From positions 6,952,649 through 7,016,648 of the forward strand of contig CM070570.1 in assembly GCA_036346355.1 (NCBI GenBank): a stretch of 64,000 nucleotides of DNA, given 5' to 3'. The translations under genes were made by a program, and so were the position numbers. This stretch comes from Rhipidocladum racemiflorum. Its lineage: Eukaryota > Streptophyta > Magnoliopsida > Poales > Poaceae. The notes below the pieces were generated by a model. The model was not told the origin of the DNA and did not search any database. It saw nothing but the letters and a program-made list of their open reading frames with translations. The stretch's first letter is position 1. Every line of letters starts with the position of its first letter. Positions 49,180-60,005 of the stretch are shown here, piece after piece.

Positions 49180-49574
49180 TATGTGCTATCGCTGGCTAAA
49201 AGTCCGTGTTGAAATCAATGAGAGCGACTCTTAGTATTGAAGTTGGAATTTTGCCAATAGCAACAAAGATGAAGTTAACGTTGAATGTCCAAATTAAATG
49301 TTTTAGTGTTTCTCTATAGACAACTTTTAGAGATAAAATATAAGATAATTTTATTACATACTCTAGATGATATAAATGAGAGATAAAGTAAATAGAGAAC
49401 TTTGTTATTGTATTTGCTCTTAAAAGCAATGGTCCCGTTGTGCCCGCTCCTTGTTGTTTGGACCATAGTTTCAAACAAAATAAAATATTACCCCTTTCCA
49501 TTTCAAAAAAAAAAAAAAAATTGAGGAGCCATACCTAGGTCATTCTCCTCAGGTTCTAACAGCCTCCAATAAAA

Positions 49575-50066
49575 GGAAATTTTTGAACCCAGTACAATTT
49601 ATACCTTATATTTTCAATTCGATACAATAGTTTTATATATTTACAAAAAACCAACCGTATTCGCAGCACGAAATTGCGAGTACATGTAATAGCAGTACTA
49701 AATTGCGAATATAGGTTAAATCCAGCATGAAATTGTGAATACGTTGTACTTACAAAACGAAATAGCGAATACACCTCTCCACCATACATGCAAGGTCACT
49801 ATTTAATCACTATTTTGCAGTAGAGTGTATTCGCTATTTGAGTTATTTGAAATTGCGAATACACCTGTATTCGCTACCCTGCTTTGCAAATACAGCGTAT
49901 TCGCAATTTCATGCTGGATTTAACATGTATTCGCAATTTGGTACTGCTATTACATGTATTCGCGATTTCGTGCTGCGATTACGGTTGATTTTTTTGCAAA
50001 TACCTGAAATTATTATATCGAATCGAAAATATGAGGTGTAAATTGTACTGGATTAAAAAATTTCCC
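49575..50066. mobile_element. 492-bp foldback element with ATTCGCAATTTC repeats
   Basis: The arms (about 49575-49760 and 49880-50066) are inverted copies: GGAAATTTTTG...CCAGTACAATTTA on the left, mirrored on the right by TAAATTGTACTGG...AAATTTCCC. The flanks CAATAAAA / AAATAAAA suggest an 8-bp duplication with one mismatch. TATTCGCAATTTC-like words occur about ten times through the element. Confidence 0.7.
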
Positions 50067-50297
50067 AAATAAAAGCAACGAAAATGGTACTAACATAAAA
50101 TATCTGAATTAATCGCATAAACTAAATCATTACAGCTTATACACATGCAAAGTGGTTCATCCAGAAGGTCGAGATCAACGGACGAATGGAGCAGAAGACG
50201 CAGAGAAAAAAAAGGGGGGGGGGGGATAAAAAAGAAATGGTCGGAGTTGCATCTGCATGTCTTTGTGTCACTGTTTGCCATGGAGTACTTAATATTA

Positions 50298-50535
50298 GAC
50301 TATCTCCAGTGGATTCTCTTTAGCCTCCAAATCGATTCGCGAACAGATCCTAAGTGCTCTAACGGATTCCCTTCAGCCCTCCCTTCAGAAGAGATTCGAA
50401 GAGAGAATCCCTTTAGAAACAGATTCTCTCTCCAATCCCAGAGAGAAATCCCTTCGAGGGATGCTGTTGGAAATAGTAGGAGATAAACGGAATGAATATA
50501 GGGAATGGAATAAAGGGAAATTGCTGTAGATAGTC
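50298..50535. mobile_element. Tourist-like (PIF/Harbinger) MITE, 238 bp
   Basis: TTA duplication on both sides (50295-50297, 50536-50538) and inverted ends GACTATCTCCAGTGG... / ...TTGCTGTAGATAGTC. Typical of PIF/Harbinger MITEs. Confidence 0.75.
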
Positions 50536-51404
50536 TTAGCATGCTCTAGAAAAGTAAACATATCTTTCAGTGTTTTAATGTGGAGTACTAGAAACTACTA
50601 GCAGCATTTCTTCCGGTCTTTTCTCAGTTTTTTCCCCGTGCTTTTCCAACGAGTGCTTGAATCTCGTGCACCGCCATTTATTACTTTCTTTCTTTTTTTG
50701 CCCTTTCTCTTCACTGTTGTACGTCGATGTTTCTAGATTGACACGTCATGATTAATCGATCGCTCGGAATTGCTTGCAGCTAGACTTGCTAGAAATCACA
50801 GGCCGTGCGATTTTACAGGAGTAACTGACTCTTTTGCCCTTCTCTTTCCAATTCGATGGCTGGGCCAGTGTGGGTCCCGCCGGGAGAGGGTTCGTCGCCG
50901 ACCTTGGGCGCGCGAGTCAATCTTGCAGCGCTTTTCCATCTATGCCCCTGATTTGTGGAGCGGAGAATTTCACTATGCATTCGACGCCGGCATGTCTCAA
51001 AAGAAAACGGGAGACTACGGAGACTCAAAGTTTGACCAGGCTAACATTAGGCTCATAGGAAAAATGCCAAGTAAATGTCTTGCTACCAATCACTCTAGCC
51101 CGAACTTGACTAGGGCCAAATAATTTTTTGTTGAGGAAGTCGAAGTTGGCTAGGCAAAATCTAAACCTGAACATGATGCGGGGGGTATTGATTTGCTCGC
51201 GAATTGTATGCACATACGATCCGTATAAGAAATCTAATCTTCATAATTTAGTGTTCTTTTACCATTAACGCCCCGAGGAAACTTACTTACGTGTATGGTA
51301 AGTGTATGTGGTGATGTATATCGGAACTGGGATATCAGTCTTTGATGTCCTTTTGATCTTAAAAAATGTATATCGAAAACACTAATTAAATCTAAAAGTT
51401 TTAA
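50536..51404. other. Intergenic, no gene seen
   Basis: A mixed-composition stretch. A 117-codon plus-strand frame at 50770-51123 has no recognisable domain. Confidence 0.45.
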
Positions 51405-51985
51405 TTTAAATTTTTCAGAGTTGAAATATTTTTATTCGAATTTTTCAAGGTCAAACTTTCTAAATTTAAATTTATTGAATTAATTTTTTTGCGTTGAAAC
51501 TTTTCAATTTGAATTTTTTTAAAAAAATTTTGATTTAAATTTTGAGAGGTGCTTCTATGCTCTTCTTTTTTAAAGTTGCACGAATATTAAAGCATGAATG
51601 AAGGGTAGATGAGGATTATTTACCCCTTCGTTTGCTTTAAGATTTGTGCAACTTGTATTAAGAGGAAGAGCATAGAAGCACCTCTCTTAAATTTTAAATC
51701 AGCACTTTTCGATACAAAAGTTTTTTAATCAAAACTTTTCGAACTGAAATCTTTTGAATCGAAGGTTTTATGAGTTAAAAAATTTATTTGAAAATTTTTA
51801 AGTTGAACCTTTTCGATTTGAAATTTTTTGAGTTGAAATTTTTCTATTTGAATTTTTTTATTTAAAATTTTTTTTGTTGATTTTTTCGAGTTGAAAGTTC
51901 TTATTTAAAATTTTTAAAGTTTAAATATTCTAACTTTAACTCGAAAATAAATTTATTTTTTTAATTTTAATTTGAAAGTGAATGG
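51405..51985. repeat. AT-rich degenerate minisatellite
   Basis: Phrases such as TTTTCGAGTTGAAATTTTT and TTTGAATTTTTT recur every 15-25 bp, imperfectly. The array is split by the MITE at 51544-51686. Confidence 0.65.
51544..51686. mobile_element. 143-bp Mutator-type MITE, best-preserved copy
   Basis: Perfect 22-bp terminal inverted repeats beginning GAGAGGTGCTTCTATGCTCT, and an exact 9-bp duplication TTAAATTTT (51535-51543, 51687-51695). The 9-bp duplication is the signature of Mutator-like transposases. Opposite orientation to the copies at 2675, 4815 and 43925. Confidence 0.95.
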
Positions 51986-52689
51986 AAAAAATGTCATAAC
52001 ATCTTGAGCAGAAATTTTCTAGTTTGCGGTTACCTTCTCGATGCGACGGTAAAGTGGCATCGACCTACTAGTAGGGCTCCGCGTGGAGGGCTGGAGGCCT
52101 TCCGTGAGAAATTACTATTCATTAGTGATTCCCGATGTGTGTATATATAGTTATATACACATCTATAAAAAAAATTTAATACTATTTCAGTGCAACACGC
52201 CAGATTCTAGTGTCTCCTGGAATATTCCATCTCAGTACTAAAGACATTTCTCCCCCCCTCCAAACCGTACAAAACCATTACGAAATGGCGGAATCTGAAA
52301 TAAACGGAAACCCCAGCCCTTCTTAGGAATTCCACGAGCCTCTCTCCTATCCCCTCCGTCGATGTCGTCAAACGCCGCGCTAAACGGCGGCGCACGACGC
52401 TAATCCACCCAAATTCAATGGTAACCCACCTTATAGAGGAAGGAATTGGGGGCCAACCGGCCCCCCCACGTGTCCCCTCCCTTTTTTGCACAAAGCTCCT
52501 CCGGTTTCTTCCAAATTACGTTTAGGTCCTTACGTGATTTTATGTGAGAGGGAAATAATTTTTTCGTTTCGCGTTTAGGTCCCTGGTTTCCCGTTTTGCA
52601 TGTAGGCCCTCCCGTTAAGGGCCAATCGCGAGCGAGCCCTTTCCTAATTATTCAAAATAGCGAACAAGTCCAAAATTATAACAAATAGG
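51986..52689. other. Intergenic, no gene seen
   Basis: No ORF, domain or repeat could be named. A CCCC-rich patch lies near 52460. Confidence 0.4.
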
Positions 52690-53390
52690 TCCTCGCGCTT
52701 TACGTTCGGGTCCTTTCTCCGTTTTGTCCCAAAAAATGTTTTTGGGGTCCGTTTTTCTCCAGAGTCTAAAAATATTTTCAGAGTCGCTTTTTCACAAAAA
52801 AATGTAGAACCGCTTTTCTCCGCTTTGGCCGAAAAAATGTTTTCGTGATCGGTTTTTCCGCTTTGTCCCAAAAAATATTTTCGTAGTCCGTTTTCTCGAG
52901 CATGTGAAAAATATTTTCGTTAGCCGCTTTTTCCAAAAAAATGTAGAACCGCTTTCTTCTCGTTTTGCAGAAAAAATGTTTTCGTGATCGGTTTTCCTCG
53001 TGGGCATGGGGAAATGTTTTCGATAGCTATTTCCCTCCAAAAAATTGGGAGATCTGTTTATCTGCTTTGAAAAATGTTTTTAGTCATCCGATTTTTCTCC
53101 GAGCATGAGAAAAATGTTTTCAGTGGCCGCTTTTTCAAAACAAAAATATGGAAACTAGTTCCTTTCTCCGTTTGCTCAGAAAAATGTTTGTGATCCGCTT
53201 TTTCTCCGGAGCATGGGGAAGCTGTTTTAGGTGGCTATTTCCCCACAAAAATATGGAAAACCGCTTTTCTTTCTTCGTTTTGCTGAAAAAATTATTTAGT
53301 GAACCGTGTTTTCTCGAACATGGAAAAATGTTTTCGTTGGCCGTTTCCCAAAAAAAAACGTAAATTCGTTTTTCGCCCGTCGTTTTTCGC
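52690..53390. repeat. Minisatellite upstream of the PFK gene
   Basis: About six imperfect units of 100-140 bp, each with AAAAATGTTTTCGTGATC, a TTTTTCTCCGAGCATG piece and GGCCGCTTTTTC before AAAATATGGAAACCGC. Unit starts near 52800, 52940, 53035, 53145 and 53250. The last unit ends about 60 bp before the TATA box. Confidence 0.75.
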
Positions 53391-53450
53391 TTTTCCTGCC
53401 ATCATTTTTTTATCAATTTCGCGCGTGGCAGAAGGCGAATCTTCCTAGTA

Positions 53451-53458
53451 TATATAAA
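53451..53458 (+). promoter_or_regulatory. TATA box of the PFK gene
   Basis: TATATAAA about 155 bp upstream of the ATG, followed by a C-rich leader. The only good TATA match between the minisatellite and the gene. Confidence 0.7.
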
Positions 53459-53605
53459 CCGCCGTGGCTTCCCCAAACACCAAGAAGAACACTCACAAAT
53501 TTGTTACGGAAATTAGTTAGCATCGCGGATTCGCGGTTAAACTTTTTTCTTCCTAATCGCGGACACGAATCTTTACTTTGTGTTCACCGACGGGCGATCC
53601 TTGCC

Positions 53606-56600
53606 ATGGAAGCCGTCGGCGTCGCTCCTGCCCCCGTGGCGGTGTCGGAGAAGAAGCTCCTCGACCTGAAGGACCCCCTCGCTGCTGCCAAAGCGCCGTT
53701 GCCGGCGGGCAAGAAGGCGGTGAAGAAGCTCGTGGGCGGCGACGCGGGGTACGTGCTCGAGGACGTGCCCCACCTCACGGACTACCTGCCCGAGCTCCCG
53801 GTGCGTGCGAGAGTTCCCGTGCTTGTTGGTGTCTCGCGTTTGGGTCGGTTGGTTTCCTGATGGTTAGTTTTCGTTGCGGAGTGGAATGTTCTTTGCTTTT
53901 GTTGGCTTTTTGGTGCGATTTTCATCATGTGAATTTGCCGGTAAATATGGGATTTTGCCGCTTCTTTTGGAGTCCTTTTGGCTGTCTTCGATTCAGGATG
54001 GGTCAGTTCTAATTTGGATACGAGTCATCACAATTTGATTTCATGGTGAAAGTGATCAACTTGTAGTTCGGTTGGTCTGATAGACTTTGAACTGAAGCAC
54101 AGGGGAGCAATGTAAAAAAAACTTACAAAGTTTTGATTTTTATGGGCGATGCCCATAGTGATTAGTATCCTTCAGTCCTCTATTTCTTGAAGCAATTACT
54201 CACCTGTTGTTGCTATTGATCATTTGATCTGCAGACCCACCCGAATCCTCTACAAGACAATCCGGCGTATTCGGTCGTCAAGTAAGAATTCTCCCAATCT
54301 CTTGCTTCCAATTTAGTTCCATTCGATTCATCCAAAGTCCAAACACGCATGTTCCAAGGCTTACCTTTCTTCCCACCACGTGTTCTCTCAGGCAGTACTT
54401 CGTCAACATAGACGACACCGTCACGAAAAAGGCGAGACTTCTTTGTTTTTGGGCAAACAGAATGCGATGGCCATTGCAGAAGAAAATTTCTTGGGCTAAT
54501 TCTTTGAATTGTGATATCGTTGTTTGCAGATTGTTGTTCACAAGACCAGTACGAGAGGCACCCACTTCCGTCGTGCCGGGCCACGGCAGAGGGTGTACTT
54601 CCAGTCCGATGAGGTGAACGCGGCCATCGTCACCTGCGGTGGCCTCTGCCCTGGGCTGAACACGGTGATCCGCGAGCTTGTGTGCGGGTTGTATGATATG
54701 TATGGCGTCACCAGCGTTGTGGGCATTGAGGTGAGGACTTTTGGAGTGCTCATCTTGTTTGTGATAGTAATCTTCTTGTTTGGCTTGTGTAAGTTACAAT
54801 GTTCCGGTTAGTTTTTTTAGTTCTAGCTTAATGCTTTGCTATGATGCTAATGATGTATAGCTGATTAATTTTAACTGATTCTAACAGCTTAGAAACGTTT
54901 GCTTAGTATAAAACGGCATGAGAATACGATATTGATGGTGACAGCAATAAAATTTTTTAGTTGGCACCTAACAACAGAGTCTGAAAATATTAATACTTGC
55001 CAACTATTATTGAACCTAACTCTGGATGTGCAATGTCTAGTGTGGATACAAGGGTTTCTATTCTAGAAACACCATTCCATTGACACCGAAATCAGTGAAT
55101 GACATCCACAAGAGAGGTGGGACAGTTCTCGGAACATCAAGGGGAGGACACGACACTGCCAAAATTGTTGATAGTCTTCAAGACCGTGGTATTAACCAGG
55201 TTTATATTATTGGTGGCGATGGTACTCAGAAAGGCGCTTCTGTAATTTATGAGGTAGCAACGATTGATACTACAGAATGTTCTCAATCAAATGCACAATG
55301 CTATGTCTTGCAAATAATTGCTGGGACTTCATTTCAGGAAGTCCGTAGACGGGGCCTCAAATGTTCAGTAGTTGGTGTACCAAAGACCATAGATAATGAC
55401 ATTATGGTACTTTCCTCCTCTATCCAATAACCCTGTATTTGTATAAAAGGTTGATCTTTTTATATGTCTGGTTTTAACTTTGATGTTGGATTGTTCGCAC
55501 AGGTGATTGACAAGTCGTTTGGGTTTGACACCGCTGTGGAGGAGGCTCAGAGGGCTATCGACGCTGCTCATGTTGAAGCTCATAGTGCAGAGAATGGCAT
55601 TGGTGTTGTGAAGCTGATGGGTCGAAACAGCGGTATGTCTCTTCCTTACAAACTTGCAGCTGCATCTTCTAGTGACACCTGATCCTGCATATTTTGCAGA
55701 AATGTGATTTTAAATAACTAAAGGGATTTAAATTCTACTGATGCAGGGTTTATTGCAATGTATGCTACTCTGGCCAGTCGCGATGTGGCATGTTCTTGAC
55801 TTCTGTCATTCTATTAGTTCCATAAATTAATATACATAAGTGTAAATATCGAGTCAAATGATTGATCACTTTGTTCTACTTATCTCAGGATTGTTGCCTA
55901 ATCCCAGAGTCACCATTCTATCTGGAAGGAAAGGGGGGCCTCTTTGAGTTCATTGAGAAACGGCTCAAGGACAATGGCCATATGGTCATTGTGGTGGCTG
56001 AGGGTGCTGGGCAAGATCTCATCGCGGAAAGCATGAATTTCGTGGACACTCAAGATGCTTCTGGAAATAAGCTGCTTCTGGATGTTGGCCTTTGGCTCTC
56101 CCAGAAGATCAAGGTCAGATTTTTGGTCCAAACCTTCATTTCCTTGTCAATGTGGGGACAAACAATGCTCTTTGCCTTGTTGGCTCATTCAAGTATATTA
56201 GTATAAAGTGATAATGCCCCAATTGCAATAATTTTGGTCAAAATGGTCTTCTTTTGTGGCACAAATGTAAAGGAAGTCATCCTAGAATTATTAATATGTC
56301 CTGTTTTCTTCGCACTAATCAATAGCTTGAAACCTTGAAGAACTGAAGAACAATGATGTGCCCTGATCTCATTTCAGTGCTAAATCAGTATCTTTCTTCA
56401 CGCAGGATCATTTCAAGAAGAAGTCCAACTTCCCCATTACTCTTAAGTACATTGATCCGACGTACATGATCCGCGCCGTCAGATCAAACGCGTCTGACAA
56501 CGTATACTGCACTCTGCTTGCACACAGCGCACTCCATGGCTCCATGGCAGGGTACACCGGCTTCACCGTCGCTCCGGTCAACGGCAGACACGCTTACATC

Positions 56601-56923
56601 CCGTTCTACGTAAGTGCAGGACACCGTGACCGTGATCAACCTTGTTTTCAGTTGAAGGACTGATGTCACCTTATGCTGATTGAAACTTTTGACCATCTCT
56701 GCAGAGAATCACCGAGAAGCAGAACAAAGTCGTGATCACTGATAGAATGTGGGCGAGGGTGCTGTGTTCAACGAACCAGCCCTGCTTCCTGAGCCACGAG
56801 GACGTCGAGAACATGAAGCACGACGACGACGACCACCACCTGCACCACACGCAGCTCCTCGCCGGCGAGAGCTCGCCGGCGAAGAACTCTTCCAAATGCA
56901 ACGGGTCAGGTGCAGCAGCGTGA
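53606..56923 (+). CDS. PFK: ATP-dependent 6-phosphofructokinase
   Basis: Exons: 53606-53800, 54235-54281, 54392-54431, 54530-54730, 55041-55253, 55338-55406, 55503-55632, 55747-55787, 55889-56113, 56406-56609, 56705-56923; 527 residues. PFK phosphorylates fructose 6-phosphate with ATP to the 1,6-bisphosphate, an early committed step of glycolysis. Seen: ATP-binding CGGLCPGLNTVI and GGDGTQKGA, the catalytic PKTIDND, substrate-binding MGRNSGF, VVAEGAGQD, and RITEKQNKVVITDRMWAR. No transit peptide is obvious, so the product is probably cytosolic. Oddities: introns 3 and 8 start with GC (AAG|GCGAGA and GTG|GCATGT) and all others with GT; exon 5 begins Cys-Gly-Tyr where Gly-Gly-Tyr is usual; the C-terminus is a His/Asp-rich DDDDHHLHH tail. 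Start chosen as the first ATG after the TATA box, giving an MEAVGV N-terminus. Confidence 0.92.
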
Positions 56924-57124
56924 GAGGCACAAGAAAGATATATGGATATACTAAGCATATGTAGTTGTAGCTGTTTTTAATTTACATCTTTTTTTTTTTT
57001 TGAGTTGGCATTGTAGAGATACTACTACGATAGAATTACTGTATACTAATATAGTAAGGGTTTCGTAATAATGGTCCATAGCGAGCTCAATTTTGTTTGT
57101 CAATAGCTTAATGGCTTTGCGAAT
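56924..57124 (+). other. PFK 3' untranslated region
   Basis: A T-rich stretch with AATAAT-like signals near 57067 before the copia LTR starts at about 57125. An AATAAA at 57131 already lies inside the LTR and could end some transcripts. Confidence 0.4.
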
Positions 57125-57903
57125 TGTTGGAATAAAGTGGGCTTGACCTAGATAAACTAATTTCTAGAGAAAATCTCAAAGGCCCATATGGAAGCAAGAG
57201 GATGGTGAAATCCTTTAGTCTCACCTTGGTAGTGAAAGAGGAGGAAAACATGTGGCTCTCTATATAAACTACCTTTCGGTCGCCACCAGGAGCGTGCTTG
57301 AGGTTTGAGAGGGGTTAGAGTTTTGCCACCTCTCGCTATTGCGCTACCACCGTAGCCTTCTCCATTCCGAGCGTCGGCGTGCACCTGCGATCGGGAGAGC
57401 AGGTTTTCGGAACCCTTCGCCTTCGAGATCCTGCACCGGGAGAGGGCGAATAAGGTTTTTGAGAAGCGCTTCGCGCGACTACTCAAGATCTTCACCACGG
57501 GTCGCCTTCCTGTTCCTGCTGCTAGGCGTCGCAGTGAGCGGCTCCTGCGACGTGTCGTCAATAACGTCGTCCACGTCAACGTCGCGACTGTACCAGTCGC
57601 GGCATCTGCATCTTCTTCTGCTCAGTACGTTCGATCTGTCCTAATCTCGTGGTTAATCATGTTTAACAAGATGGTCATGTTGTTCGTGCTGTCTAGTATG
57701 GTAGAGAAATACATCCTAGTTTCTATGGTGCTGTTCATGATTTATATTCGGAATTTAATCTTGAAATTGTCTAATTACTCAACAATCCAAAAACCTTATT
57801 GTAGACAACTTCCTGGATTAACAATGGATGGTTTTGCCGACGCACTGAGGCCGGAGATTAAATTCTCTGGTGTGCACTTTAAGAGGTGGCAAGTCAAGGT
57901 CAC

Positions 57904-59799
57904 TGTAGGATCGAAGTATACGAATATAGCAATCAGAGGGGGGTGAATGATTGTGCGGAAGCTAAAACCAAATTCTTGATCTATTAAAAGTTCACCCCAA
58001 AACAGAACCAAATAATTGCCTCGTTTTCGACAAAAATAGAATGACAGAGGTTCGGTAAAACGCGAATTCCTGGAGATCCAACCGTCCGAACGATCTGAAA
58101 TTTGGACACAAGAAACTAGATTCCAATACGAATCTAACTCAAAAAGAATCAGCTCGATCGGACTTATGGATCAAAAGTTATAAGCTTCGCAAGCTTGCTG
58201 TTCCAGAACTTGACGAAAATCAATCTAATCGAAACTTGTAGATTAATCAAGAATAACAAAAGATTTATCAACAAGACTTTGAGGAACATTAGATCGATAC
58301 CCTAGAGAGGTTTTTGATGGATCAAATCAAGATGAAACTCAAAGAACAAAAACCAATCTAGAACTAGAACAAGTATGCAAACAAGAACCAAAAGAGAATA
58401 TTGTAGCACACAAGGAACTAGAAGAATTGATCTTTATTTCTTTTGTCTAAAGTACTCTCATCAAAAGAGTACAAACCCTAAAACTGAGCTTGAGGCTCTC
58501 AATGCGCTCAGCTCCAATTGATTCGATGCCCTTCAACAGGAGACAACCCCTCCTATTTAAAGGAGCAAAACACAAGGAGTTCTGAATACAATTCCTAATC
58601 TAGAAGGAGTTTGTATACAACTCCTCTTGGCCCAACCTGGCCGAGTACAACTCTTGCACGCGTATGGCAACCCTACCATACTCACGTGACTAACACTTTG
58701 CACGCGTATGGCCACCTGCCATACTCACGTGACTAACACTTTGCACGCGAATGACCTCCTGCCATTCTCACGTGACTAACCATTCTTCATGTGCACCATT
58801 CTCTTAGCCCGAACGTCCCGCATGACATCCTTGACCACCAAGACCTCAATTCCTCCCTGAACCTAGTCCCAAACCTCAGCTCCTCCATGAACCTAGTTCT
58901 GGTCCCGTCATCGACCACGTTCGTCTTCGACTTGACTCACATCAATCCATCGTCCCGTCATTGTCCATGAACCTGCACATGAACAAACCACAAAACAATT
59001 TCGAGCACAAGTCCACGACTTGACTCACATCAATCCATGCAAATACTCACACGAGCATTGCATAAAGTCCACTTCAAGCATCATGAAATTCTCACAAATT
59101 TCATAATCTCAAAAACAAATCAAACACAATTCCAATTTTGCTCAAAACCCTAATCGAGCAAAAACGCATTCACGACGGACCAAAAAATATGGTCCGGCGT
59201 ACACATGAAAAAGTCACTCAAAAAACCATTCACAACAGATCAACAAAATCGGTCCGGTGTACAAGTGAAAGTCTCGGTTTCAAGAAGAAATCATTCTGGC
59301 GAAAACACGTTCACGACAGACTAAAGAAATCAGTCCGTCGTACATGCGAAACTTACTGGTTTCTTGGAAAATTGAGTCCGGCTCATGATCTCAAAAGCAC
59401 GTCCACGACAGACCCAAAAACTTGGTCCGTCGTACATGCGCTGACTGCTATTTTCTTGGAAAATTGAGTTTGGCACAAGAGCTCAAAAATATGTGCACGA
59501 CAGACCCAAAAACTTGGTCCGTCGTACACAAAATCGGTTCGGCGCAAAAGGACTCAGATTCAGGTTTACAACAGACCAAAAAACTTGGTTTGTCGTACAT
59601 GGGAAAATGAGGTTGCCAAAGCATGTTTACGACAGACCAACAAATTTGGTCCGTCGTAGATGGGAAACTTACTGTTTTCTTTAAGTTTGGTCCGGCGCCA
59701 AAGCGAAACTTACTGTTTCTTGTCAAATTGTCAAAACACATGAACAAACACATTTTGCAAATTCAATTCTAAGCCAATTTTTCAGCACATGATTTCACA
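57904..59799 (+). mobile_element. Solo LTR (1.9 kb) inserted in copia gag
   Basis: Starts TGTAGGATCGAAGTATACG, ends GATTTCACA, exact GTCAC duplication (57899-57903, 59800-59804). It has the AGGGGGGTGAATG stretch common in long grass LTRs. No coding domain and no second LTR, so a solo LTR. A relative lies inverted at 63273-64000. Confidence 0.9.
59160..59670 (+). repeat. Seven-unit hairpin array in the solo LTR
   Basis: Seven units near 59163, 59229, 59308, 59400, 59490, 59565 and 59625, spaced 60-95 bp. Each has the form ACGACAGACC-(N10-13)-GGTCCGTCGT, a near-perfect inverted repeat. Units differ by a few bases. Confidence 0.8.
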
Positions 59800-60005
59800 G
59801 TCACGCTCTAGCTTACGGTTATGAATGTATTTTGGGTTAGTAAAGGCAAGCCTGAAGGTGATCTCTCTGCTGAGCAGCAAAAAACTTTCACGGATGCCAA
59901 TACTATCTTCGTGGGATGCATTCTTAGCGTTCTTGCCGACCGTCTATGTGATGTGTACACGCATATAACAAATGCGAAGGTGCTGTGGGATACACTTGAC
60001 GAGTA

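Larger units (their letters stand above)
57125..60005 (+). mobile_element. Ty1/copia element: LTR, leader and interrupted gag
   Basis: Begins TGTTGGAATAAAGTGGG with TATATAAA at 57261, typical of a copia 5' LTR. Gag starts at 57824 (MDGFADALRPEIKFSG...WQVKVT), is cut by the LTR insertion at 57904-59799, and resumes at 59805 (MNVFWVSKGKPEGDL...AKVLWDTLDE). A gypsy LTR cuts it a second time near 60006. The remainder of gag and all of pol are not in the window. The LTR end and primer site could not be fixed. Confidence 0.75.
57824..60005 (+). pseudogene. Copia gag, split by two insertions
   Basis: The two gag pieces (about 57824-57903 and 59800-60005) give the N-terminal copia gag region, one side on each side of the solo LTR. 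A TAG lies a few codons into the second piece (GCTCTAGCT), so the frame was probably already broken or has decayed since. Truncated by the next element. Confidence 0.7.

Noticed and set aside
55782..55788. GT donor at 55785 for PFK intron 8
   Set aside because: Would drop a conserved Val between SRD and DCCLIPE; the GC donor at 55788 keeps the family sequence.
59160..59670. CRISPR-like appearance of the hairpin array
   Set aside because: Plant LTR context and irregular, related spacers; no cas genes.
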